Shown one piece after another: positions 29,180 through 37,695 of a DNA stretch of 54,162 nt (positions are counted from its first letter, which is position 1; every line of letters begins with the position of its first letter). The stretch is from positions 1 to 54,162 of the IMG/VR virus record IMGVR_UViG_3300022827_000011. One strand, 5' to 3'. The position numbers and the translations under genes were made by a program. A model generated the notes under the pieces. The model was not told the DNA's origin and did not search any database. It worked only from the letters and a program-made list of their open reading frames with translations. Origin of the DNA: a virus.

Positions 29180-30274
29180 TCAAATAGCACAAGATTCGCA
29201 TATTCCGTCATCGCTGTCTTCCGATGGCAATGTTGGAAGGCCTGCTAATTTGTTAACATCTAATTCGCCCTGACCGTCATTGGTTTGGAAGTAGTAAAGC
29301 TGCTTTCCTCCAAATTTGTAAAACATTAATAATTCTTGTAACATTACGCTCATTGGGATCTTTTCATCTTCGTAGAATGCCGGATTATGACTAGTATTTG
29401 TGCTTATACCTTGATCGATATATTTTTGTAATACTGCCATAATCTTCAAATATCCCTGCGGCGACTTTTGATCCCACAGTAAATCGTATTTGTTTTTTAA
29501 TCTTTTGTATTCGGGAACAACTTGTTTTAGAACCCCGTGTTTGCTTTGCTTAACGCTAATTAAACTACGAGGCGGTTCGATACCATTTGTGGCGTTAGCT
29601 ACCTGCGCTGATGTTTCTGCCGGCATTAAACAAGAAGTAGTTGCATTACGAATACCAGTTGCTTTGAGTTGTTTACGTAATCCTACCCAGTCTTGACGCT
29701 CGACATGAGGAACTAGTTCGTCAACTGCTTTTTTATAAGTTTGATTTGGAGTGATTCCTTGTCCGTATTTAGTTTGATCGACTCTTGTACATGCGCCTTT
29801 TTCTACAGCTAGATCTGCACTGGCTTTAATAAGCCAATAACTCCAAGCTTCGGCCCATTCGTCTACGAGTGCAAGTCCGTTAGCATTGATATGTTGATAA
29901 GTTAGATCGTTCTTTGCTAACCAGTAAGCAAAATTAATAATACCCACTCCTAATGGTCTAAATTCTTCGGTACTTAGTCGTGCAGCAAGAACTGGATAAT
30001 TTTGATAATCTAGTAATGCATCTAATCCACGAATTGCAAGTCTACATACTCTCTCAAAATCGTCTGTAGTCTTGATATTACCCCAATTTATTGCACTAAG
30101 AGTACATAAAGATATACGACCATCGGGGTCATTTAGGTCATTAAGTGGGCGAGTCGGAAGGTCAATTTCTGAGCAATTGTGAACCAGTATGCCATTTGCA
30201 TAAAAGTTTTCATTTCCTTCTACAGTGATGTCATATACCGGCTCGATTGTAGCTAATTTTGTTATTGTTATCAT
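29180..30274 (-). CDS. nrdA: NrdA C-terminal fragment fused to the C-half of a split intein
   Basis: Residues 1-33 are the intein C-half and end in VHN; the extein starts CSEIDLPTRPLNDLND, the region of E. coli NrdA that carries the thiyl-radical Cys (C439). CTLSAINWG, NPAFYEDEKIPMSVM and the terminal CESCAI (redox CxxC) follow. ATG 30274 is chosen over a TTG 21 nt upstream because AGAGGAAG lies 8 nt before it. The N-terminal partner is at 30400-32472; the two proteins must be joined by trans-splicing to give a 766-aa NrdA (E. coli has 761). Confidence 0.92.
   Translation of the reverse strand: MITITKLATIEPVYDITVEGNENFYANGILVHNCSEIDLPTRPLNDLNDPDGRISLCTLSAINWGNIKTTDDFERVCRLAIRGLDALLDYQNYPVLAARLSTEEFRPLGVGIINFAYWLAKNDLTYQHINANGLALVDEWAEAWSYWLIKASADLAVEKGACTRVDQTKYGQGITPNQTYKKAVDELVPHVERQDWVGLRKQLKATGIRNATTSCLMPAETSAQVANATNGIEPPRSLISVKQSKHGVLKQVVPEYKRLKNKYDLLWDQKSPQGYLKIMAVLQKYIDQGISTNTSHNPAFYEDEKIPMSVMLQELLMFYKFGGKQLYYFQTNDGQGELDVNKLAGLPTLPSEDSDDGICESCAI
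30176..30274 (-). other. Split-intein C-half (IntC, 33 aa)
   Basis: PVYDITVEGNENFYANGILV is followed by HN, covering intein blocks F and G with the catalytic penultimate His-Asn. The +1 residue is Cys. It resembles the C-half of NrdA-type split inteins known from marine metagenomes. It has its own start codon and ribosome binding site. Confidence 0.9.
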
Positions 30275-30399
30275 AATATTCTTCCTCTGTTCCAATTCCT
30301 AATAATCGGATGTGTTGCTTTAATATGTTTATTTTCTCGCCGCCTGTAATTCATATTTGCATTCCAGACTTATTTATTCATGTATGTACGGAGAAATTA

Positions 30400-32472
30400 T
30401 TACTTACAAATTAACAACACGTCGGTTTCTGTTAAGTCAACTGCCATCACATAACCGCGATTCTTAGTATAGATTAGATGATCGCCTGTACATTTAATCC
30501 TGACTCCTGCTGCATTATCTACAATTTCATATAATTCTGCTGCTGGGTTCATTAATGCAAAATTGGTAATTTTCTTGTATTCGGTTACATCTGTTTCAAT
30601 ATTATATGACCGTACAGCGACGCTATTATGTAACTTCATTAAGTTACCCAAGTCTTCGATGTTGATGCGTAACTTGTTATCGTCGGCAATAATGTCAATC
30701 TTTGTATCACCAGTAACACATAAATTTGACATCTTGATGGGTGCAAACTCTGGTAGGAAGCTGCCTTGTTCGTTGGCGTTGTCCACGTTCTGCAAATAGA
30801 TTCTGCCTGTAGACTTGCGTTCTTCCATGAATGCACTAAACAGATCAATTGCTTTAACCGACTTTTTGCGTACAGTTGGGTTGTGTTCTGCTGCTTCGTA
30901 TAGCTCACGGAATCGCGGTTGGTCTGCAAAGAATGCATCGTATAATCCCGGTACGTCACTAGGCGAAAATAATGTAATGTTACCGCCTTGAATTAATCTC
31001 TCGTACATTAGCTTATTAAATTGTACACCGTAATCTAAATGCCGAATTCGATTTTCTTCTGTGCCTTTGTTGTTCTTAAGCACCAGCATATCTTCTACTT
31101 CTAGATGCCATAGCGGATAGTATGCTGTAGCAGCACCGCCTCTTACCGAACCCTGGCTGTTATGAGTTAACACCATCGAGTCAGACACCGACGAACTTGC
31201 AAAGAATGTATTAGTGTCTTCTACTGTAATGTCAACATACCCTGTTGGATTTTGTTGTCCAACTGTAATCGAATATAAATGTACAATGCCATTTTCTGAA
31301 ATAACGTTGTCAAATTCTGTAAGTTCTTGTGGATATTTTTGTGTTACAACATCGTTATCTACAATCATAATTGGATGATTTACACTACAATTTATTACTG
31401 TTCCGTTTGTAAATTCTAGTCTAACCTGCCGGTCTTCTGTTACTAGTGTATCCCATTTGTTAACAACTTTTCGATATACAATATTTCCGTCTTGATATGA
31501 TTTAATTTTCATTCCGGTATTAAGATCTGCAATACGGATTTTTTTTGTGTTTGGATCAATAATATCTTCGTTGATTATTTCAACAATAGTATCCGGAGTT
31601 AGGCAGCAACTCTTTACAGCCGACTGGAACAACTTATAAAAGGGAATTACTCCTGTATGATATGCATCTCCCTTGCGAATTGGAGAACCGATAGCACGGA
31701 TACTGCCAGCGCCAATTCCAATACCAGCTTTTTGACTTACATACTTTACAATGGCACTGGAAGTAGCATTAATACTGTCTAAGCTATCTCCGGCTTCAAT
31801 TAGCACACAACTACTGAATTGGCGTTGTGGTGTACGTACACCTGCCATAACAGGCGTGGGTAAGCTAATATCGTGTTGACTAATTGCATCATAATATTCT
31901 TTAACCCATTTAATCCTAGTTTCAATGGGGTATTCCTGAAATAATGTAGCAGCAATCAATATGTAACACATTTGTGGTGTTTCAAAGATGTCTCCGGTGG
32001 CACGATTTTGTACCAGATACTTTCCACGTAATTGTTCCATTGCAACATAGGTAAGAGTTTCGTCGCGCTCGTGCTTAATAAAACTATTGATCTTTTCCCA
32101 TTCAAGATCACTGTATTTTGTAGTTAATTCGGGATCGTAGAATCCTGTAGCAGTATTACGGTCAACTAGTTGCTTGACAGTACAAGGAGTAAAACTACCG
32201 TATACTTCCTTACGTAGTGCATAATTAATTAGCCTGCCGCCAACATATTGATAATTCGGAGTATCTTCGTTGATAAGGTCGGCCGCAGCTTTAATTAACG
32301 TTTCTTGAATTTCTTTCGTAGTCATTCCATTATAAAACTGAATTTGACTCTTAATTTCTACTTCGCTTGGGCTCACTCCTGTTATACCTTCACATGCAAA
32401 AAATACCACTTGGTGGATTTTTTCAATATTTAGAGGTTCTTTCGTGCCGCCACGCTTAGTAACTTGAATCAT
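30400..32472 (-). CDS. nrdA: NrdA N-terminal fragment with a mini-intein and the N-half of a split intein
   Basis: Extein segments match E. coli NrdA: an N-terminal ATP-cone-like region (1-90), RQFSSCVLIEAGDSLDSI with the redox Cys, GIGIGAGSIRAIGSP, and after the first intein SQGSVRGGAATAYYPLWHLE to PIKMSNL. A 149-aa intein occupies residues 290-438 and a 106-aa IntN occupies 585-690 and ends the protein. After cis-splicing of the first and trans-splicing with the product of 29180-30274, a normal class Ia large subunit results. Start supported by GGACAGC; late-type motif TATAAATA 33 nt upstream. Confidence 0.93.
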   Translation of the reverse strand: MIQVTKRGGTKEPLNIEKIHQVVFFACEGITGVSPSEVEIKSQIQFYNGMTTKEIQETLIKAAADLINEDTPNYQYVGGRLINYALRKEVYGSFTPCTVKQLVDRNTATGFYDPELTTKYSDLEWEKINSFIKHERDETLTYVAMEQLRGKYLVQNRATGDIFETPQMCYILIAATLFQEYPIETRIKWVKEYYDAISQHDISLPTPVMAGVRTPQRQFSSCVLIEAGDSLDSINATSSAIVKYVSQKAGIGIGAGSIRAIGSPIRKGDAYHTGVIPFYKLFQSAVKSCCLTPDTIVEIINEDIIDPNTKKIRIADLNTGMKIKSYQDGNIVYRKVVNKWDTLVTEDRQVRLEFTNGTVINCSVNHPIMIVDNDVVTQKYPQELTEFDNVISENGIVHLYSITVGQQNPTGYVDITVEDTNTFFASSSVSDSMVLTHNSQGSVRGGAATAYYPLWHLEVEDMLVLKNNKGTEENRIRHLDYGVQFNKLMYERLIQGGNITLFSPSDVPGLYDAFFADQPRFRELYEAAEHNPTVRKKSVKAIDLFSAFMEERKSTGRIYLQNVDNANEQGSFLPEFAPIKMSNLCVTGDTKIDIIADDNKLRINIEDLGNLMKLHNSVAVRSYNIETDVTEYKKITNFALMNPAAELYEIVDNAAGVRIKCTGDHLIYTKNRGYVMAVDLTETDVLLICK
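30403..30720 (-). other. Split-intein N-half (IntN, 106 aa)
   Basis: Begins CVTGDTKIDI (block A), with a block B-like IKCTGDHLIYT (TxxH form) about residues 75-85 and NRGYVMAVDL near the end. The insertion point SNL/C is the catalytic Cys site of NrdA. The sequence ends at a stop, 125 bp before IntC begins, and no homing endonuclease lies between. Confidence 0.9.
31159..31605 (-). other. Contiguous mini-intein in NrdA (149 aa)
   Basis: Starts CLTPDTIVEI, contains block B NCSVNHPIM, block F GYVDITVEDTNTFFAS and ends VLTHN, with Ser at +1. It is inserted after VKSC, just before SQGSVRGG. The length and lack of a central domain show there is no endonuclease, so it cannot home on its own. Confidence 0.92.
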
Positions 32473-32505
32473 AGTGCTGTCCTTTTAATTTTTTTAGTAA
32501 CTGGA

Positions 32506-32513
32506 TATTTATA
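32506..32513 (-). promoter_or_regulatory. Late-promoter-like TATAAATA
   Basis: An exact T4 late-promoter octamer on the minus strand, 33 nt before the nrdA N-fragment start. Confidence 0.6.
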
Positions 32514-32517
32514 GTAT

Positions 32518-32934
32518 TCAGTTCATAGTATATATTGTTTCGATTAATATAGTAGTGGGCAAGTCACTGCAATTTATAGCAGTTTTACGATCGTATCCGA
32601 TAATCATATTATCTATATGCAATAGATACAACGATTCTGAAGATGCAGTGTCTTTACAAATATGTATCTCGGCGGCAGTTTCTGCAAATCGATCAGTTAA
32701 TTTCAATGTGTAAAACATACCCAACAATAGTGCAAACTTACAATATTGGTTTTCATTAAGTAGCTGCCATGGAGTTGGCCAAGATTTTCTATCATAGGGG
32801 TCAACTTGAAAGTTTACAATTGGTGCCCGGTTATAAAACGTTATTGTGTCTTGTATTGGATTAGGTGCCGTTTCTAAACTATTTCTAAAATCTAGCCATG
32901 CCTGTAGCCGCGTTAGTTCTTTTTTATCAAACAT
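32518..32934 (-). CDS. Hypothetical protein (138 aa)
   Basis: Helical N-terminus (KKELTRLQAWLDFRNSLE) and strand-rich middle. The ATG overlaps the tail-fibre stop (TAATG). Its position after a fibre gene suggests a fibre chaperone or virion protein, but nothing in the sequence proves it. Confidence 0.68.
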   Translation of the reverse strand: MFDKKELTRLQAWLDFRNSLETAPNPIQDTITFYNRAPIVNFQVDPYDRKSWPTPWQLLNENQYCKFALLLGMFYTLKLTDRFAETAAEIHICKDTASSESLYLLHIDNMIIGYDRKTAINCSDLPTTILIETIYTMN

Positions 32935-34550
32935 TAAGTTTTAACTCTAATAGTGTATGTAAATTTATCATTAACCGTGGTGTTGGTATTAATTACGGCT
33001 AAACTTATAGTGTCGTTGACAGTGTTTATAGTATCTAAACTAGCAGTAAATTGCATTGCAGTGCTATAAGTTACAACGTTTAATGACGGTTTTACCATAA
33101 ATGCATACTCGTCGTTGAGTTGTACTGCAGGCGACCCTGCTCGTGTATCTACTAACATTGTTAATGTGCCGTTCCTAACTATACCATTAAAGTCTTCGGT
33201 ATAAAGATAGTCAACAATTATTGTACCGGTATGAAGTGCAGGAAACTTTAATAACGAAGATATTGTTAATCTTTCTCCAACCGGAATTTCGTTTGCATAT
33301 CTATTATTGTACAACGTTCTTCCGGATACCTCTGGAACATATCTTACATTGTATCCAGCATCGTTGATAGAGTTTGGTGTTAGAAATTGAGTACGCTCAA
33401 AATAATCCTGCTCGCTAAGATTAGTAATACTAGTAAAACTAATACAAGGCACAATATTTACTATACTTGCACCGCCTCCATTTCCTACACCAAAGAACTT
33501 ATTACCTTTACTAGTATTATACTCGCCGCTTGTAATTAATATGCCTTGGTTATCTATCATATCAAATGTACAATTTTCTATGGTGTTGAATACCGGTCCG
33601 GTATTCATTCCTACCGTTCCTATACTACTGTTTGTACCAAATGCTATACCGTATTTACACATATATATTTTAGAACCATTCCACGTGTTTTCTCTTATGT
33701 CATAATCACTATACACTGGATAATGGAATCCGTCAATCTCTATATTCTTAAAAGTATTACGCTTCGTTTCTACTGTACCTGCACTAGTATTTCGGTTATT
33801 TAGTAATATACCAATTAGACCGGGATCATTGCCACCAGTAGTCCATGTTCCTACAAACTTAATATTTTCAAATTTACTGTAGACGCAATCAACGACGTTG
33901 AGAGCAATGTTACTACCGGTAACTCTCAACGTAAAATCTGACATGTCTATATAACGTGGTTGATTGGGGGTAGCATCGTTATACGGAGTAGTAGTGTCTA
34001 TGTCGTTGGTACTGTTTACTGTTTTAAATATATCACTGTTGTCACTAACAAATATAGTTTTTTCTTTTCCTGCGCCGCGAATGGTAGCATACGGAGGCAA
34101 CATAATAGTTTCACTAATAACATAAACTCCGGGAGGAAAGTATAGTATTACTCTATTAGTTACCTCGGCATTGAGAAACAAACTAGATACTGCGGTTTGT
34201 ATTGCAACTGTTTGATCAGTTCCGTCGCCGGTTGCTCCGAAGCTAGTAATACTGATAAAATCATCTAGTCTTGATTGCAAACTTCTTGAAAATGGAACAG
34301 TACTTCCCCAAAGAACACTATTTGGTTTGTAAGTATATTGTTCTACAAGATCAAAAATGTTATCGTGCTCGGTTAGTATCTTTGTATTACCTACTGCTGG
34401 AGCACCTTCACTTACACTGCCATTACCAATATACATTTCTTGAGTATCTATTGCCCACCCGAGTTCGCCGGATGCTAGCTGCGGCATTCCTGTTGACGTT
34501 AGCTTGCGTCCTCTACGATTTTGAATTTTGGAGATTTGTAAAATAGCCAT
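32934..34550 (-). CDS. Tail fibre/tailspike-like protein with a pectate-lyase-type beta-helix
   Basis: The N-terminal 60 residues (ISKIQNRRGRKLTST, LASGELGWAIDTQEMYIGNG) match the small tail-fibre domain found in many phage fibres. A right-handed beta-helix follows from about 105: ITSFGATGDGTDQTVAIQTA is the typical Pectate_lyase_3 opening, then FPPGVYVIS and TIRGAG. The C-terminal 130 residues may trimerise. It would bind or degrade host surface glycan. SD GGGGTAAG; late motif GATAAATA 29 nt upstream. Confidence 0.85.
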   Translation of the reverse strand: MAILQISKIQNRRGRKLTSTGMPQLASGELGWAIDTQEMYIGNGSVSEGAPAVGNTKILTEHDNIFDLVEQYTYKPNSVLWGSTVPFSRSLQSRLDDFISITSFGATGDGTDQTVAIQTAVSSLFLNAEVTNRVILYFPPGVYVISETIMLPPYATIRGAGKEKTIFVSDNSDIFKTVNSTNDIDTTTPYNDATPNQPRYIDMSDFTLRVTGSNIALNVVDCVYSKFENIKFVGTWTTGGNDPGLIGILLNNRNTSAGTVETKRNTFKNIEIDGFHYPVYSDYDIRENTWNGSKIYMCKYGIAFGTNSSIGTVGMNTGPVFNTIENCTFDMIDNQGILITSGEYNTSKGNKFFGVGNGGGASIVNIVPCISFTSITNLSEQDYFERTQFLTPNSINDAGYNVRYVPEVSGRTLYNNRYANEIPVGERLTISSLLKFPALHTGTIIVDYLYTEDFNGIVRNGTLTMLVDTRAGSPAVQLNDEYAFMVKPSLNVVTYSTAMQFTASLDTINTVNDTISLAVINTNTTVNDKFTYTIRVKT

Positions 34551-34579
34551 CTCTTACCCCTACATTAATTTATTATTAG

Positions 34580-34587
34580 TATTTATC
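34580..34587 (-). promoter_or_regulatory. Late-promoter-like GATAAATA
   Basis: 29 nt upstream of the tail-fibre start, on the minus strand. Confidence 0.55.
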
Positions 34588-34746
34588 GTATTGAGTATGT
34601 TTGATATTCGGCTGTACATCATTGCGGAAATTGAAACCTACTAATGATTTTGATTGCACCTTGTTTTTTATTTTCTTATCTAATTATATAAGCTTGATCT
34701 TATTTTGTATGTTTTAACTTGGTATCAACTTTAGTCCCCAAATTAA

Positions 34747-35430
34747 TTATACAAACTTACTATAATAGTCGTGAACGCGATCCCAAGCTTTGTAACACCA
34801 GTCGTTCCATTCGCTAGGCCAAATGTCAAATTGTTGATACTCTAAATCTCTTGAACACATAAACACATGCCCTTCTTGTATATCAGTGCCATGTACTGCA
34901 TTGTGGGCCATTCCGTACATTGCTAACTGCAAGTAATAATCTTCAACCCATTCGTCCTTCTTGGGTTTATTTGTTTGTTTAAAATCAAGAATTGCAGGGT
35001 TACCTTTATATTGTCCAACTAGATCAGTTGTACCGGCATAGATACCTGGTACATAAAGAGGAACTTCGCTTCCCCATATCTCGTCGACGTTACACATTGC
35101 ACGATCTCGTATCACTTCTGCCATGCTATATGCCTTTTGCGCATAAGGATTGCTTCCTGGACTGTTGGGCCATACTCCGTTATCTACATAATACTCGAGG
35201 TATTTGTGCATCCGAGTTCCGATGCCGCCTGCTTCGACTGTAATCTCTTGAGCTTTTGCATGTCCTACTCTATTACGCCAGGCCATGAGATGTGTCTGGT
35301 CTTTGGTAGCTGATAGTATAGTTGTTACACTTGCCACCGGCGGTCCTCCTGGTACAGCATATCTACGTTTGCCGTCCACTTCGACTCGCTTTAATTTTTC
35401 ATAAATGTATCTGGGTTTAATTAATGTCAT
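34747..35430 (-). CDS. RecB/Cas4-like PD-(D/E)XK exonuclease
   Basis: ASVTTILSATK, the helix GGIGTRMHKYLEYY (with the family His), then EVPLYVPGIYAGTTDLVG and PAILDFKQTN give the H..E..GTTDLVG..D-F-K catalytic layout of the RecB nuclease family; QLAMYGMAH is motif QxxxY. Similar to small phage exonucleases for recombination or DNA processing. The promoter is a perfect TTGACA-N17-TATAAT only 5 nt from the ATG, so the mRNA is probably leaderless. Confidence 0.88.
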   Translation of the reverse strand: MTLIKPRYIYEKLKRVEVDGKRRYAVPGGPPVASVTTILSATKDQTHLMAWRNRVGHAKAQEITVEAGGIGTRMHKYLEYYVDNGVWPNSPGSNPYAQKAYSMAEVIRDRAMCNVDEIWGSEVPLYVPGIYAGTTDLVGQYKGNPAILDFKQTNKPKKDEWVEDYYLQLAMYGMAHNAVHGTDIQEGHVFMCSRDLEYQQFDIWPSEWNDWCYKAWDRVHDYYSKFV

Positions 35431-35435
35431 AACAA

Positions 35436-35464
35436 ATTATATAATAAAATTAAACAACTGTCAA
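35436..35464 (-). promoter_or_regulatory. Consensus sigma70 promoter, leaderless
   Basis: TTGACA, 17 bases, TATAAT: a full consensus promoter. The ATG of the exonuclease starts 6 bases after the -10, at the expected +1 position, and no ribosome binding site is present. Confidence 0.85.
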
Positions 35465-35465
35465 G

Positions 35466-35744
35466 TTATAACTTACTGCCTAGATCGGTTGCACGTTTTG
35501 CCATTTGGTTAACTGTTGTTCTAGAGGTTGTAGGAGCTGAATTAATATCATCAATTTCGCTAGTCTTAAGGGTAATTAAGTTTTGTGTAAAATCGCTAAT
35601 TAGTTCGGCTATACGAGGATCGCTATCAAATGCAAGCTTTAACGTGTCGTAGTTAAATTGCGGCGATCCCATGTTTGACATGTATTTGTTTAATTGGTTA
35701 AAAGGAACCTCTATCATGTTACGATCTTTTAAAAGATTTAGCAC
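35466..35744 (-). CDS. Virion-type protein, probably the -1 frame extension of the 263-aa gene
   Basis: The 92-aa frame starts at a GTG without a ribosome binding site, but the same frame is open upstream and encodes VTEGTETNKLYR right up to the 9-A tract at 35781-35789. From memory, similar phage proteins contain GTETN-LYR-L as part of one longer chain. So this is more likely the C-terminal part of a frameshifted product (263+12+92=367 aa) than a separate gene. Ends VNQMAKRATDLGSKL. Confidence 0.65.
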   Translation of the reverse strand: MLNLLKDRNMIEVPFNQLNKYMSNMGSPQFNYDTLKLAFDSDPRIAELISDFTQNLITLKTSEIDDINSAPTTSRTTVNQMAKRATDLGSKL

Positions 35745-35776
35745 ACGATAGAGTTTATTTGTTTCAGTACCTTCGG

Positions 35777-35789
35777 TTACTTTTTTTTT
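35777..35789 (-). promoter_or_regulatory. Possible programmed -1 frameshift site (A AAA AAG)
   Basis: The 263-aa gene ends TCA AAA AAA AAG TAA. A AAA AAG in the zero frame is the slippery heptamer of E. coli dnaX, and a -1 slip enters the frame of the 92-aa ORF with no intervening stop. No obvious hairpin follows, and 9 A residues can also be a sequencing indel hotspot. Confidence 0.6.
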
Positions 35790-36568
35790 GAAAGTACGCG
35801 AGTTAATCGTGCGCCATTGACCGATTCTTTCTTAACTGATTTAACAATACGGTCGATACGGTCGATACTTTCGCGCTTGGCACGATCGGCTGTCATATTC
35901 CCGCCGCTTGCTGCGGCAGCACTGCCGAAGTCGTCGTCCATTCCGAAGTCTCCATCAAGCTCTCCGTCGACTGTAGGTTCCATAGGCATGTCGTCTGTAC
36001 CCATTGTATCCGCTATGTCTCCTTCGCCGGTTAAATGTCCAACTCCTGCTATTAGTGCAATACGGGTCAATTCTAATGACGAATAAAGACTTTCGAGACT
36101 AGGCTTAACACTAAGTGTAAACAACTCGGCTGCTTCCTGTCCCATTTCGGCGCGGATTGCATCTGCTAATTCCAGCATACTTTCTGTTTGCATTTCAGCA
36201 GTATCTTCCATCCAACCTGTAACACGGTCTACCATTTCCTTGGCAGCCATTACTAATTCGGCTTTGTCTTCAGCACCTTCGTATAATGTGCTTTCTTCCA
36301 GTGACTCGTCTTCAATGTCTCCGCGCTCGCTAATGGCTGCATTTAGCACATCTAACATCATTTTTGATTTTTGGTATGTGGCATTTTGTACACTGTCAAA
36401 ACTTTCGTTAGTTTCAACTTGACTAAGCTTGGTACGAACTTTATTGCGAACATCTTGCAGTTGTTCGAGCGTAAAGCTATCCAGGTTAATTCGTTGTCCA
36501 AATCGTGCTGCTAAACTTTCATTTAGACTTTTAGAAGTTACTGGCTTTGAAAATTCTCTTACTTGCAT
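35777..36568 (-). CDS. Putative prohead core/virion-associated protein (263 aa)
   Basis: The N-terminus MQVREFSKPVTSKSL is followed by LDSFTLEQLQDVRNKVRTKL and acidic helices; the middle is Ala/Glu-rich and residues 195-235 are highly acidic (DGELDGDFGMDDDFG), with a basic C-terminal tail. Charge-rich, flexible and helical sequence with an MxxREF start is typical of prohead core or scaffold proteins. The identity is not proven. A dnaX-like slippery site at its end may extend it by about 104 residues. Confidence 0.65.
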   Translation of the reverse strand: MQVREFSKPVTSKSLNESLAARFGQRINLDSFTLEQLQDVRNKVRTKLSQVETNESFDSVQNATYQKSKMMLDVLNAAISERGDIEDESLEESTLYEGAEDKAELVMAAKEMVDRVTGWMEDTAEMQTESMLELADAIRAEMGQEAAELFTLSVKPSLESLYSSLELTRIALIAGVGHLTGEGDIADTMGTDDMPMEPTVDGELDGDFGMDDDFGSAAAASGGNMTADRAKRESIDRIDRIVKSVKKESVNGARLTRVLSKKK

Positions 36569-36597
36569 GTTTATGTTCCCTGATAGGTTGTTATTTT

Positions 36598-36605
36598 TAT
36601 TTATC
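36598..36605 (-). promoter_or_regulatory. Late-promoter-like GATAAATA
   Basis: Minus strand, 29 nt before the 263-aa gene, overlapping the end of the next gene upstream. Confidence 0.5.
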
Positions 36606-37032
36606 TAAATCGAGACAGGATATAACTGTCTAACGATTCCTTAGCACTTTGAATATTTTGTTGTGCAATTTCCAGTCGAGAACTTAGAATATCTTGTCTA
36701 AATTTGTCAGTTGATCTAATAATGCTGTTTACATAAAAATAACTGTCGTTTGTATTTTTATTAATAATGTTGTCATATCGTCTGATATTTATAGTAGAAG
36801 TATCTCTAATATGTGCGTTTGCTAACGCAACAGCACCGTATTTACTATGTGCATTACCAACAGTTTTACTAGTGGCTATATCAACTATTACATATCCAAA
36901 CCGTTTACTATTACGTATTATTAAACTACCAATTCTAATGGAGTTTCCTTTTACAACTGGAAAATTATAATTAGACATCTCGTTATCAACAATTTCTTCT
37001 AACTCTCTTAGTGCTGTTTTAAGATCTTTCAT
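36601..37032 (-). CDS. Hypothetical protein (143 aa)
   Basis: Start taken at MKDLKTALRELEE (37032), inside the last codons of the upstream gene. A beta-rich middle (FGYVIVDIATSKTVGNAHSK) and helical C-terminus. It lies among virion-type genes. Confidence 0.7.
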   Translation of the reverse strand: MKDLKTALRELEEIVDNEMSNYNFPVVKGNSIRIGSLIIRNSKRFGYVIVDIATSKTVGNAHSKYGAVALANAHIRDTSTINIRRYDNIINKNTNDSYFYVNSIIRSTDKFRQDILSSRLEIAQQNIQSAKESLDSYILSRFR

Positions 37033-37225
37033 TAGGAATAAACACCACACTACCTTTATAATTAACTTTTGTTAATAGACTTTTCCGAATTAGGTTCTGA
37101 GCAACCATTAATTCGCGTTCGGATAATGTTTCACTATAACAGGCAGAATTGATACTGTCAAGTAATGTCTGTTCTTCATTGCTTGTAAATATTTCAAAAG
37201 TTTTTAGGATGTCATCTAATTTCAT
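37019..37225 (-). CDS. Hypothetical protein (68 aa)
   Basis: Helical, with SERELMVAQNLIRKSLLTKV. Similar short proteins of unknown role occur in structural clusters of marine T4-like phages. Overlaps neighbours on both sides. Confidence 0.7.
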   Translation of the reverse strand: MKLDDILKTFEIFTSNEEQTLLDSINSACYSETLSERELMVAQNLIRKSLLTKVNYKGSVVFIPNERS

Positions 37226-37695
37226 ATTACAATAGACTTTTTAAGATCATCACGACTATACGTTAATTTATTTGGCTGACTAGGATCTTTAGCGCCTAAT
37301 GGGTTTTCAATTTCCACTTCATTTCCTGTAACTCGAGTAATTTTAAAATTAGTTGGAGTACCGCTTGCAGTAGGCAAAGGAATAATTTTTCCAGGTGCAA
37401 TAGCTTTATCGAGCTCTATTTCTGCCTGAGTAACTGTTCCTTGGTTAGATACTTGCTGTTTTACTCCTCCGTTTGCCGGTGTAGGAGTTGTAGGAGTTGT
37501 CATTCCACTTTGCGATCGTGGCTGGGTTCCTACAGTTTGATTAGGTCCAACAGTGCCTGATGATTTGATAGTAGACATACTTGATCCTGTTTGTACTGTT
37601 CCGCGCCTTGCTTGTGCTACGCTGTTATTTCGAGGCATTAAGGGTGCTAACTCGCTCAAGTGCTGTTTAATGGTAATAAATTCATTTGCTCTCAT
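37222..37695 (-). CDS. Virion-type protein with low-complexity linker (157 aa)
   Basis: MRANEFITIKQHLSELAP resembles the T4 capsid-targeting peptide (M-K-x-x-EFI-E). Residues 40-95 are a Gln/Ser/Thr/Pro linker; the C-terminal half (NFKITRVTGNEVEIENPLG) looks like a small beta domain. Probably packaged, by analogy only. Confidence 0.68.
   Translation of the reverse strand: MRANEFITIKQHLSELAPLMPRNNSVAQARRGTVQTGSSMSTIKSSGTVGPNQTVGTQPRSQSGMTTPTTPTPANGGVKQQVSNQGTVTQAEIELDKAIAPGKIIPLPTASGTPTNFKITRVTGNEVEIENPLGAKDPSQPNKLTYSRDDLKKSIVI

Noticed and set aside
30275-30399. Small 27-aa ORF between the intein halves as a homing endonuclease remnant
   Set aside because: It is too short and shows no LAGLIDADG, HNH, GIY-YIG or Vsr-like motif.
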